Shown in pieces: positions 8,900-17,243 of a stretch of DNA of 64,000 nucleotides. Positions within the stretch are counted from its first letter, which is position 1. Each line of letters starts with the position of its first letter. A program made the translations under genes and the position numbers. Source of the DNA: Sphingobacteriales bacterium. GTDB lineage: Bacteria; Bacteroidota; Bacteroidia; Chitinophagales; UBA2359. The notes beneath the pieces were generated by a model. It was given only the letters and a program-made list of their open reading frames with translations. It searched no databases and was not told the origin of the DNA. The DNA lies in contig JADJTG010000012.1 in NCBI GenBank assembly GCA_016711285.1, positions 372,001 through 436,000 on the forward strand. Direction: 5' to 3'.

Positions 8900-10477
8900 A
8901 TGAAAAAAATATTTCTTCTTTTTGTGGCGGTATTTACCTTACCTGCTTTATTACAGGCACAAGCCTACGGTGTGCATGTAGATGATGTTTCTCAATACAG
9001 TATTCGCGCAATTAACGGTTATTATGCAAGCAGCTACGGTGCCTATATCAAGAATAACAAAGATAACGTCCATTATACCTACGGCATATATAGTAATGTA
9101 TATAATCACGGAAGCGGAGATTCTTACAGTGTTTATGCCCGCAACACCTCTCTTGGCAGCGGCACACCCTTTGCGGGATATTTTTATGGCAGCTATAGCA
9201 GTTCTGCACCTGTTGGATATGGTATTTATGCTATATCGAGTCAGGCAAACAATATTAACTATGGTATTTATACAACAGCAACAGGCAGTAGTTCAACCAA
9301 TTATGGTTTGTATGCTTCTTCTACCTCCAGCAATAGCGAAACCAACTACGGAGTATATGCCACAGCGAGCAATTCAGGTACAGGCGGCAGCTACGCCGCT
9401 TATTTCAACGGTATCACCCGCTTAGACGGAGGTACTGATGTAAATGCTGCCAGCGGCGGCAATGTAGTAATTGGTGACTTTACTTCTATCAATATGGGTA
9501 TAGATGAAAATGAAATACAAGCCCGCAACGACAGCATAGCTGCTTCGCTGTACCTCAATTGGAATGGAGGAAAAGTGCAAATAGGAGATGGACCAGTGGG
9601 AATAGCACCTTATGCCGACCTGCATATTAAACAACGCCCCGATGGTATTACTGATTCTGCCGGCATACGTTTGGAAAGCGGATATAATACAAATTACTGG
9701 CAAATAGGAACCGCTTCTACCAATAATCTTTGGTTTGTTTATAACGGGACTCTACAAAGCTATATCACTACTTCCGGAACTTATACAGTATCTGACCGCA
9801 CGCTCAAACACGATATTCAGCCATTACAAGGTGTTTTGTCGAAAGTAATGCGTCTCAAACCCTCTTCTTATATTTATAATCAAGATGAAAGCAATACGCG
9901 CGTAGTGGGTTTTGTAGCGCAGGAGGTAAAAGAAATATTCCCTGATTTGGTAAAAGTAGAAAATGGTATCAACACGCTCAATTATGATCATTACAGTACC
10001 TTGGCTATTGCTGCCATTCAAGAATTAAACGACAAATTAGAAAGCAAAGAGCGGGAAAACGAGGATTTGAAAAAAGAGCTTAAGAGTGTAAAAGACGAAA
10101 TGGCAGAATTGCGTGCGATGGTGCAAAAAATGAACGCCGCTGTGCAAAACTGCTGCCTCAGCGACAAAACCGAAACAGGCTCTTTGATAAATGACGGCAA
10201 CAGCAACAATTACAGCAATGCCGCACGTTTAGAGCAAAATGCACCCAACCCTTTTTATGCCAAAACCATCATTCAGCACTATGTACCCGAAGAAGCCAAC
10301 AGCGCACAACCCCAAATTACCGCCCTCGACGGCAAAGTGATGACAAACATCAACTTGAGCAAAGGTTTCTCCACCACCACCATCAATGGCAGCGAACTCG
10401 CAGCAGGTACTTATATTTACGCCCTCATCATTGACGGCAAAAATACCGCCGCCAAAGAAATGATTTTGACCAAATAA
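8900..10477 (+). CDS. Secreted S74-chaperone protein with T9SS type A tail (array gene 2)
   Basis: 525 residues. It has the gene 1 architecture: the same signal peptide, then a longer run of Tyr-rich repeats (SYGAYI, TYGIYS, NYGVYATAS), then AAYFNGITRLDGG. The chaperone begins at TVSDRTLKHDI with the S and K of the dyad five residues apart, and includes VGFVAQEVKEIFP. A coiled coil and the T9SS tail LEQNAPNPF follow. The C-terminal 110 residues are nearly identical to those of the other four proteins, while the N-terminal repeat region differs, as expected for a variable display part on a constant base. No terminator separates it from gene 3, which starts 35 nt later, so the two are probably co-transcribed. 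Confidence 0.85.
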   Translation: MKKIFLLFVAVFTLPALLQAQAYGVHVDDVSQYSIRAINGYYASSYGAYIKNNKDNVHYTYGIYSNVYNHGSGDSYSVYARNTSLGSGTPFAGYFYGSYSSSAPVGYGIYAISSQANNINYGIYTTATGSSSTNYGLYASSTSSNSETNYGVYATASNSGTGGSYAAYFNGITRLDGGTDVNAASGGNVVIGDFTSINMGIDENEIQARNDSIAASLYLNWNGGKVQIGDGPVGIAPYADLHIKQRPDGITDSAGIRLESGYNTNYWQIGTASTNNLWFVYNGTLQSYITTSGTYTVSDRTLKHDIQPLQGVLSKVMRLKPSSYIYNQDESNTRVVGFVAQEVKEIFPDLVKVENGINTLNYDHYSTLAIAAIQELNDKLESKERENEDLKKELKSVKDEMAELRAMVQKMNAAVQNCCLSDKTETGSLINDGNSNNYSNAARLEQNAPNPFYAKTIIQHYVPEEANSAQPQITALDGKVMTNINLSKGFSTTTINGSELAAGTYIYALIIDGKNTAAKEMILTK

Positions 10478-10512
10478 TAGCTCTTTTATATACTTACTTA
10501 ATATCTTAAACA

Positions 10513-12075
10513 ATGAAAAAAATATTTCTTCTTTTTGTGGCGGTATTTACCTTACCCGCTTTATTACAGGCACAAGGTGTGTATGTAGATGATGTTTATC
10601 AATACAGTATTTACGCAAATAACGGTTATGATACAGGCACCAGCTACGGTGCACATATCAAGAATACCAAAGATAACGCCTATACTACCTACGGCATATT
10701 TAGTGATGTATCTAATGACGGAACTGGACATTCTTACAGTGTTTCTGCCCGCAACACCTCTCTTGGCAGCGGCACACCCTATGCGGGATATTTTTATGGC
10801 AGCTATAGCAATGCTGCATCTGTTGGATATGGTATTTCTGCTGCATCGAAATATGCAGACGTTAACTATGGTATTTATACAAAAGCAATAGGCAGTAACT
10901 CAACCAATTATGGTTTGTATGCTTCTTCTACCTCCTACAATAGCGCAACCAACTACGGAGTATATGCAACAGCGAGCAATACAAATACAGGCGGCAGCAA
11001 ATACGCCGCTTATTTCAATGGTATCACCCGCTTAGACGGAGGTTTTATAAATGCTGCCGGCGGCGGCAATGTAGTAATTGGCAACTTTACTTCTGCCAAT
11101 ATGGGTATCGATAAATTTAAAATACAAGCCCGCAACAATAACGTAGCTACTACGCTGTACCTCAACTGGAATGGAGGAAAAGTGCAAATAGGAGATGGAC
11201 CAGTGGGAATAGGGGGAATAGTACCTTATGCCGACCTACATATTAAACAACGCTCCGATGGTATTAATGATTCTGCCGGCATACGTTTGGAAAGCGGATA
11301 TAATACAAATTACTGGCAAACAGGATTCAATTATAGCGGTTATAATCTTTGGTTTGTTTATAACGGGGATCTACAAAGCTATATCACTACTTCCGGAACT
11401 TATACAGTATCTGACCGCACGCTCAAACACGATATTCAGCCATTACAAGGTGTTTTGTCGAAAGTAATGCGTCTCAAACCCTCTTCTTATATTTATAATC
11501 AAGATGAAAGCAATACGCGCGTAGTGGGTTTTGTAGCGCAGGAGGTAAAAGAGATATTCCCTGATTTGGTAAAAGTAGAAAATGGTATCAACACGCTCAA
11601 TTATGATCATTACAGTACCTTGGCTATTGCTGCCATTCAAGAATTAAACGGCAAATTAGAAAGCAAAGAGCAGGAAAACGAGGATTTGAAAGACGAAATG
11701 GCAGAATTGCGTGCGATGGTGCAAAAAATGAACGCCGCTATGCAAAACTGCTGCCTCAGCGACAAAACCGAAACAGGCTCTTTGATAAATGACGGCAACA
11801 GCAACAATTACAGCAATGCCGCACGTTTAGAGCAAAATGCACCCAATCCTTTTTATGCCAAAACCATCATTCAGCACTATGTACCCGAAGAAGCCAATAG
11901 TGCACAACTCCAAATTACCGCCCTCGACGGCAAAGTGATGAAAAGCATTAACTTGGGAAAAGGTTTCTCCACCACCACCATCAATGGCAGCGAACTCGCA
12001 GCAGGTACTTATATTTACGCCCTCATCATTGACGGAAAAAATACCGCCGCCAAAGAAATGATTTTGACCAAATAA
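10513..12075 (+). CDS. Secreted S74-chaperone protein with T9SS type A tail (array gene 3)
   Basis: 520 residues. From the signal peptide to the T9SS tail it follows gene 2, and the chaperone region (TVSDRTLKHDIQPL, VGFVAQEVKEIFP) is almost the same DNA. The coiled coil is shorter and the N-terminal repeat region is diverged. It has no leader of its own. The 35-nt gap from gene 2 ends in the same AATATCTTAAACAATG that precedes genes 1 and 2, so the leader was probably lost by recombination at this short identity. Expression would rely on the gene 2 promoter. A terminator follows at 12117-12156. Confidence 0.85.
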   Translation: MKKIFLLFVAVFTLPALLQAQGVYVDDVYQYSIYANNGYDTGTSYGAHIKNTKDNAYTTYGIFSDVSNDGTGHSYSVSARNTSLGSGTPYAGYFYGSYSNAASVGYGISAASKYADVNYGIYTKAIGSNSTNYGLYASSTSYNSATNYGVYATASNTNTGGSKYAAYFNGITRLDGGFINAAGGGNVVIGNFTSANMGIDKFKIQARNNNVATTLYLNWNGGKVQIGDGPVGIGGIVPYADLHIKQRSDGINDSAGIRLESGYNTNYWQTGFNYSGYNLWFVYNGDLQSYITTSGTYTVSDRTLKHDIQPLQGVLSKVMRLKPSSYIYNQDESNTRVVGFVAQEVKEIFPDLVKVENGINTLNYDHYSTLAIAAIQELNGKLESKEQENEDLKDEMAELRAMVQKMNAAMQNCCLSDKTETGSLINDGNSNNYSNAARLEQNAPNPFYAKTIIQHYVPEEANSAQLQITALDGKVMKSINLGKGFSTTTINGSELAAGTYIYALIIDGKNTAAKEMILTK

Positions 12076-12116
12076 TAGCTCTTAGCTCTTTTATATACTT
12101 ACTTTTTCGATTAATC

Positions 12117-12156
12117 AAAAAAAGCACTGCCGTAAATTATAGCAGTGCTTTTTTTT
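12117..12156 (+). terminator. Terminator after array gene 3
   Basis: The arms AAAGCACTGC and GCAGTGCTTT form a stem followed by a T run. It is a near copy of the other array terminators. Confidence 0.88.
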
Positions 12157-12199
12157 ATAAAAGTATTAAAATAAAATTTTTATATATCAATAATTATTT

Positions 12200-12456
12200 T
12201 ATCTTTGTAATTGTGATTTATAATAAGCAAGCAACCTTTTTTAATTAACATCTTTTCCTTCTTTTGCCTATGACCGATAAATATTTTCTTTCCATTTTTT
12301 TTAAAAAATTCGTGCGTCATTAACTTCAACGGTGGCGCGTTTTCTAATGTGTATTTTTTACTGTTTTAAAATTGCTTACTCCTAAGCAAAAGGGGTAGTA
12401 TTTGTATTTTTTATCTTATTATTTTAATAAAACCCTCAACAATTATTCTTTTTATT
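12200..12456 (+). promoter_or_regulatory. Type B leader upstream of S74/T9SS gene 4
   Basis: The -7 box TATCTTTG is at 12200-12207. An 18-codon mini-ORF beginning MTDKYFLS follows. Two hairpins come next: TGCGTCA (12313-12319) with TGGCGCG (12333-12339), and TTGCTTA (12372-12378) with TAAGCAA (12383-12389) around a CTCC loop. Gene 5 has the same hairpins. In the first, the outer pair is U-G here and U-A there. The first 40 nt after the promoter resemble the type A leaders. Confidence 0.5.
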
Positions 12457-14010
12457 ATGAAATATTTATCTTATTATCTCTCTGTCATTATCATCATTTG
12501 CGCTGCTGCCACTACACAGGCACAACAGGTATATATTTATAATGGCTCTAATTTGAATTCCATGGCTTTGGAAGCCTACACCTACAATAATGCAACTACC
12601 AGCTATGGCGGTTATCTTTGGAATTCGGGAATTGATACCTATACAAAATACGGCTTGTACAGCGGTACTTACAACGATGGCTCAGGGGACTCCTATGGGA
12701 TATATGGCTACAATAATTCCTATGGTACCGGCATACCCTATGCGGGGTATTTTAGAGGTAGCTATAACTCTGGTGTACCCGTAGGCTATGGTATTTATGC
12801 TACTTCGCAAAGTGCTACCGACAACTGGGCGGCACACTTCAATGGTAAAACATTGATAAATTACGCCGATACTATTCCTTACTTATCCGGTACTTTAAAT
12901 GTGCAAAATAAAACTGTTTCTCCTACTTACTATACGGCTTCTTTTATTAGCAATTATCTCGGCAACTCAGATATCAGGGGTGTTTATGCCCATTCTGTAT
13001 GCGCTGATGGTTGGGGCTATGGCGGTGAGTTTTATGGCGGTTATCGCGGTGTGTATGCAGTAGCACAAGGAGGTGCTTATGTAGGTAGTGTTTATAACTA
13101 TTTTTCTGCCAACGGTACCGCAGCAGCGGGTCGTTATGGAGTATATGGTGATGCTTATGGCAGTACTGGTACAGCAGGAACTGGTGTTTACGCCGCTAAT
13201 TATGGTGTGTATAGCTCAGGTGCAGTGTATGGAACGGCGTATTACACTTCCTCCGACCGCAACCTAAAAACAGACATCAAACCACTCGGCAGCAGCTTGC
13301 AAAAAATAATGGCACTCAAAGCCTATACCTACAAATACAAACACGAAAGCGAAGTAGAAAAAGCTATGAATTTGCCCGAAAATGAGCAAATCGGTTTCTT
13401 GGCGCAAGAAGTAGAACAAGTAGTGCCACAAGCCGTAGCTACTATTCCTGTGGAGTTGGGAGCCAGAACCACCGACCGCAGCGACGACCGCACCGAATGG
13501 ATAAAAGGTATTCAGCCCGACTTTTTGCTGCCAGTATTGGTACAGGCGATGCAAGAACAACAAGGCGTTATTGAGCAAAAAGACGAAAAAATTGAAGACC
13601 TCAGCAAAGAGGTAGCTTCTTTACAAAATCGCTTAGATGCCCTTGAAAGCAGCCTGCAAAAAATGAACGCCGCTATGCAAAATTGCTGCCTCAGCGACAA
13701 AACTGAAACAGGCTCTTTGATAAATGACGGCAACAGCAACAATTACAGCAATGCCGCACGTTTAGAGCAAAATGCACCCAACCCTTTTTATGCCAAAACC
13801 ATCATTCAGCACTATGTACCCGAAGAAGCCAACAGCGCACAACTCCAAATTACCGCCCTCGACGGCAAAGTGATGAGAAGCATCAACTTGAGCAAAGGTT
13901 TCTCCACCACCACCATCAATGGCAGCGAACTCGCAGCAGGTACTTATATTTACGCCCTCATCATTGACGGCAAAAACACCGCCGCCAAAGAAATGATTTT
14001 GACCAAATAA
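12457..14010 (+). CDS. Secreted S74-chaperone protein with T9SS type A tail (array gene 4)
   Basis: 517 residues. The signal peptide differs from genes 1-3 (MKYLSYYLSVIIIICAAATT, then QAQ) and matches gene 5. Tyr/Gly-rich repeats (TSYGGYLWN, TKYGLYSG, DSYGIYGYN) lead to the chaperone at TSSDRNLKTDI, again with S and K five residues apart, and IGFLAQEVEQVVP. A coiled coil (IEQKDEKIEDLSKEVASLQN) and the shared tail from KMNAAMQNCC to the LEQNAPNPF sorting domain follow. It has its own type B leader and terminator. The conserved tail joined to a different front half suggests module exchange within the array. Confidence 0.85.
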   Translation: MKYLSYYLSVIIIICAAATTQAQQVYIYNGSNLNSMALEAYTYNNATTSYGGYLWNSGIDTYTKYGLYSGTYNDGSGDSYGIYGYNNSYGTGIPYAGYFRGSYNSGVPVGYGIYATSQSATDNWAAHFNGKTLINYADTIPYLSGTLNVQNKTVSPTYYTASFISNYLGNSDIRGVYAHSVCADGWGYGGEFYGGYRGVYAVAQGGAYVGSVYNYFSANGTAAAGRYGVYGDAYGSTGTAGTGVYAANYGVYSSGAVYGTAYYTSSDRNLKTDIKPLGSSLQKIMALKAYTYKYKHESEVEKAMNLPENEQIGFLAQEVEQVVPQAVATIPVELGARTTDRSDDRTEWIKGIQPDFLLPVLVQAMQEQQGVIEQKDEKIEDLSKEVASLQNRLDALESSLQKMNAAMQNCCLSDKTETGSLINDGNSNNYSNAARLEQNAPNPFYAKTIIQHYVPEEANSAQLQITALDGKVMRSINLSKGFSTTTINGSELAAGTYIYALIIDGKNTAAKEMILTK

Positions 14011-14050
14011 TAGCTCTTTTATATACTTACTTTTTTCGATTAATCAAAAA

Positions 14051-14089
14051 AAGCACTGCCGTAATTTATGGCAGTGCTTTTTTTTTTTT
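14051..14089 (+). terminator. Terminator of array gene 4
   Basis: A 10-bp stem AAGCACTGCC/GGCAGTGCTT is followed by a T run, 40 nt after the stop codon. Confidence 0.9.
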
Positions 14090-14130
14090 AAAAGAATCAA
14101 AATAAAATTTTTATATATCAATAATTATTT

Positions 14131-14391
14131 TATCTTTGTTATTGTGATTGATAATAAGCAAGCAATCTTTTTTAGTTAACATCTTTACCTTCTTTTGCCT
14201 ATGACCGATAAATATTTTCTTTCCGTTTTTATTTAAAGAAAGTTCGTGCGTCATTAACTTCAACGGTGGCGCATCTTTTAACTTCTATTTTTTTACTGTT
14301 TTAAAATTGCTTACTCCTAAGCAAAAGGGGCAGTATTTGTATTTTCTATCTTATTATTTTAATAAACCCTCAACAATTATTCTTTTTTATT
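14131..14391 (+). promoter_or_regulatory. Type B leader upstream of S74/T9SS gene 5
   Basis: The -7 box TATCTTTG is at 14131-14138. The mini-ORF also starts MTDKYFLS but stops after 11 codons, so its peptide is not fully conserved. The RNA elements are conserved: TGCGTCA (14247-14253) with TGGCGCA (14267-14273), and TTGCTTA (14307-14313) with TAAGCAA (14318-14324). Confidence 0.5.
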
Positions 14392-15894
14392 ATGAAATAT
14401 TTATCTTATTATCTCTCTGTCATTATCATCATTTGCGCTGCTGCCACTACACAGGCACAACAGGTATTTATTCAGAATGTCTCTAATTTGAATTACAGTG
14501 CTTTGGAAGCCTACACCTACAATAATGCAATTAACAGCTATGGTGCTTATCTTTCGAATACAGGAAATGATGCCTATACAAAATACGGCTTATATAATTA
14601 TACTTACAACGATGGCACAGGGAACTCCTATGGGGTATATGGCTACAATAACTCTTGGGGTACAGGCACACCTTATGCGGGGTATTTTCAAGGTAGCTAT
14701 AACTCTAATGTACCCGTAGGCTACGGTATTTATGCTACTTCTACAGGGGCAACTAATAACTGGGCGGGCTATTTTCAAGGAAAAGTAGGCGTAAGCGAGC
14801 GTGTAATTGTATCAGACCAAGTGATAGATAATAACAAATTAGTATTATGGCAAAGTTACGGAACTACGACTGCGACTTCCAATAACTGCCATAGTATAGG
14901 TACAAATAATTATATGATGCGTTTTAATGTTCCCCTTTTAGACGATAAGTTTCATTTTTATGTTGGTGCTGATTCTGTTGCTGCACCAGCAGTAGTAATA
15001 AAACGCGAAATAAGCAGCACATCAACCTATGCAGCGTATAAATCTGCTAAATTGGGGATCGGTTGGTCAGATGCTTCAGTTTGGTATAATTTAGATGTAA
15101 ATGGAAAGGCATATTGTACAGGCGGTATATGGGAAACTTCAGACCGTAATTTTAAAAAAGATATTAAAAAATACGACAGTGCTTTAGAAACCATCGCCAA
15201 ACTACAAGCCTACACCTATCAGTACGACCGAAGCAAAGCTCCCGAATACAACTTCGACGAGCGCGAACATATCGGTTATTTGGCGCAAGACCTCCAAAAA
15301 ATAGTGCCGCAAGCTGTAATGGAAGACGGCAAAGGAAAAGGATTTTTGGCAGTAAATTATAATATGATAATTCCTGTTATTTCGGAGGCGGTGAAAGAAT
15401 TGGCAAGCGAAAGAGATGCCGCCAAAACCGAAAACAGCGAATTGAAAAATAAAGTGAGCGCGCTTGAGAACAAAATAAGTGTAGTGCAAGAGGAAAATAA
15501 TACTTTACAAAACCGCTTAGATGCTCTTGAAAGCAGCCTGCAAAAAATGAACGCCGCTATGCAAAACTGCTGCCTCAGCGACAAAACTGAAACAGGCTCT
15601 TTGATAAATGACGGCAACAGCAACAATTACAGCAATGCCGCACGTTTAGAGCAAAATGCACCCAACCCTTTTTATGCCAAAACCATCATTCAGCACTATG
15701 TACCCGAAGAAGCCAACAGTGCACAACTCCAAATTACCGCTCTCGACGGCAAAGTGATGAAAAGCATCAATTTGGGCAAAGGTTTCTCCACCACCACCAT
15801 CAACGGCAGCGAACTCGCAGCAGGTACTTATATTTACGCCCTCATCATTGACGGCAAAAACACCGCCACCAAAGAAATGATTTTGACCAAATAA
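14392..15894 (+). CDS. Secreted S74-chaperone protein with T9SS type A tail (array gene 5)
   Basis: 500 residues. The signal peptide and first 120 residues resemble gene 4 (NSYGAYLSN, TKYGLYNY, NSYGVYGYN). The middle (about residues 130-245) is unique in the array. The chaperone starts at ETSDRNFKKDIKKY with S and K correctly spaced, and continues through IGYLAQDLQKIVP and AVNYNMIIPVISEAVKEL. The coiled coil is the longest of the five (residues about 335-385). The T9SS tail is nearly identical to the others. It has its own leader. The terminator that follows is shared with the convergent phosphoesterase gene. Confidence 0.85.
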   Translation: MKYLSYYLSVIIIICAAATTQAQQVFIQNVSNLNYSALEAYTYNNAINSYGAYLSNTGNDAYTKYGLYNYTYNDGTGNSYGVYGYNNSWGTGTPYAGYFQGSYNSNVPVGYGIYATSTGATNNWAGYFQGKVGVSERVIVSDQVIDNNKLVLWQSYGTTTATSNNCHSIGTNNYMMRFNVPLLDDKFHFYVGADSVAAPAVVIKREISSTSTYAAYKSAKLGIGWSDASVWYNLDVNGKAYCTGGIWETSDRNFKKDIKKYDSALETIAKLQAYTYQYDRSKAPEYNFDEREHIGYLAQDLQKIVPQAVMEDGKGKGFLAVNYNMIIPVISEAVKELASERDAAKTENSELKNKVSALENKISVVQEENNTLQNRLDALESSLQKMNAAMQNCCLSDKTETGSLINDGNSNNYSNAARLEQNAPNPFYAKTIIQHYVPEEANSAQLQITALDGKVMKSINLGKGFSTTTINGSELAAGTYIYALIIDGKNTATKEMILTK

Positions 15895-15936
15895 AATAAT
15901 ATCGGACTACTTTAGTTTGATTTTTTTAAGATAGTA

Positions 15937-15970
15937 AAAGCTGCCGTAAACCAAACGGCAGCTTTTTTTT
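15937..15970. terminator. Bidirectional terminator between array gene 5 and the phosphoesterase
   Basis: AAAGCTGCCGT (15937-15947) pairs with ACGGCAGCTTT (15955-15965). A T run follows on the plus strand and a weaker one on the minus strand. It overlaps the stop codon of the convergent gene. Confidence 0.8.
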
Positions 15971-17076
15971 TATTCTTCCACTTTCACCTGTATCGTACCA
16001 CCTTCGCTGCCCCAAAGTACCGTTACTTCTGCCGTGCCCTGCCCCGATATAATTTCGCCGCCCGTCACACTCCACTCATAGATCGCATCCTCCGAAAACG
16101 GCGCAGTGTAGATTTGCTGCAAATCGCAAATGTGGGTATTGCCGTCGAGCGCAGCACTCGCCAAGGGCGCACATATTTTCCAGCAATTAGTGATAGCTGA
16201 AGAATTGGCGGCATCTGCAAAAGACTGAATACTGAACATCGTCAGATAAGTACGCAACCAATTATAAAAATCTACCGGAGCATCGTAGTAGCCGCCTTGT
16301 ATGGGTTCTCCTATCAAAAATGTCAAAATATGATTAATGCCCTGATAATTGTCCTCATCAAAAGTAAGCACAAAGATACTGTTGTGCGTTTTGCACCATT
16401 CTATATAGCTGCCTAAATTATTTTGTATCCAGTTATCGCAGGTTTGATAAGTGGCGGCGGCATTCGGATTATTGTGCAAATCGTTGGCTTGATTGGGAAT
16501 TACAAAACACAAATCGGGGAGAGAATCGTAATTGGAAGGAAAATAAGAAAAAGGCATACTGAGCGAATCGGGAATACCATTGACGGGAGCGTGTTGCCAG
16601 TGTGTCCAAGGACAATGTTTGCGGGCATAGAGATTATTGTTGTAAAATGCGCCCAAATAACCCGAATATGGTAAGTCTTCGGAGTAGGCAGCAAAAGTAA
16701 AACCAGCTTGCAACAAAGCTGCCCCAAAATTGGGCGTAACAAAAGGCGTATCTACCGGAATACTACTATTAGTAACACCCTGTTGGTCGCCCGAAAACAT
16801 AATAATATAATTGGGCTGACTGGGGTGCGTGAGCGCATACGATTGTGTAAATACCGCCGCCTGCGAAGTATCCATCAAGGTATTGAGATAGGGCATATTG
16901 ACGTTTCCTACAATTTGTTCGTAAGAATGGTTTTCCAGCGTTAAAATCAACACATGGTCGGGGCGCGGCACAAAACCCGTTTGCGCCACCGCAAAAGACT
17001 GAATGAAGAGCATTGGCAATACCAACTCCCAAACAGGTTGTCTTTTTTTATAAAAATTGTACCACATACCTAACAA
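15970..17076 (-). CDS. Secreted phosphoesterase family protein (acid phosphatase/phospholipase C-like)
   Basis: 368 residues with an N-terminal signal segment (VLPMLFIQSFAVAQ). The phosphoesterase fold shows HVLILTLENHSYEQIVGN, where the ENHS motif holds a predicted metal ligand and the nucleophile region, then HPSQPNYIIMFSGD, and later FVLTFDEDNYQGINHILT with metal-binding D/E and H. The family includes alkaline-phosphatase-superfamily acid phosphatases and phospholipase C-like enzymes that release phosphate outside the cytoplasm. The last 55 residues look like a PKD/Ig-like strand segment (YEWSVTGGEIISGQGT), such as often precedes a T9SS tail, but the ORF stops with no sorting domain. The start could be the Met three codons further in. 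Confidence 0.75.
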   Translation of the reverse strand: MLGMWYNFYKKRQPVWELVLPMLFIQSFAVAQTGFVPRPDHVLILTLENHSYEQIVGNVNMPYLNTLMDTSQAAVFTQSYALTHPSQPNYIIMFSGDQQGVTNSSIPVDTPFVTPNFGAALLQAGFTFAAYSEDLPYSGYLGAFYNNNLYARKHCPWTHWQHAPVNGIPDSLSMPFSYFPSNYDSLPDLCFVIPNQANDLHNNPNAAATYQTCDNWIQNNLGSYIEWCKTHNSIFVLTFDEDNYQGINHILTFLIGEPIQGGYYDAPVDFYNWLRTYLTMFSIQSFADAANSSAITNCWKICAPLASAALDGNTHICDLQQIYTAPFSEDAIYEWSVTGGEIISGQGTAEVTVLWGSEGGTIQVKVEE

Positions 17077-17210
17077 AATTACACCTTATTACTATGTGTT
17101 TTTATATATTGATAGTAATTTATTCAATATTTTTATCATAAATATATCTATTTTATCAATAATCAGTTGCTTAAAAAACCCTTTTTAACACGCTTTGATA
17201 ATGTATTCCG

Positions 17211-17218
17211 TATTTTTG
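17211..17218 (+). promoter_or_regulatory. Candidate -7 element (TATTTTTG) for the metal-binding lipoprotein gene
   Basis: It matches TAnnTTTG 26 nt upstream of the ATG at 17244. A TTTG at 17194-17197 is too close to serve as a standard -33 box. Confidence 0.35.
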
Positions 17219-17243
17219 TAAAAAAAAGAGATACCTTGCTTTT

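Noticed and set aside
17074..17081. Minus-strand TAATTTTG as the phosphoesterase promoter
   Set aside because: It would start transcription at or after the first start codon and has no -33 box.
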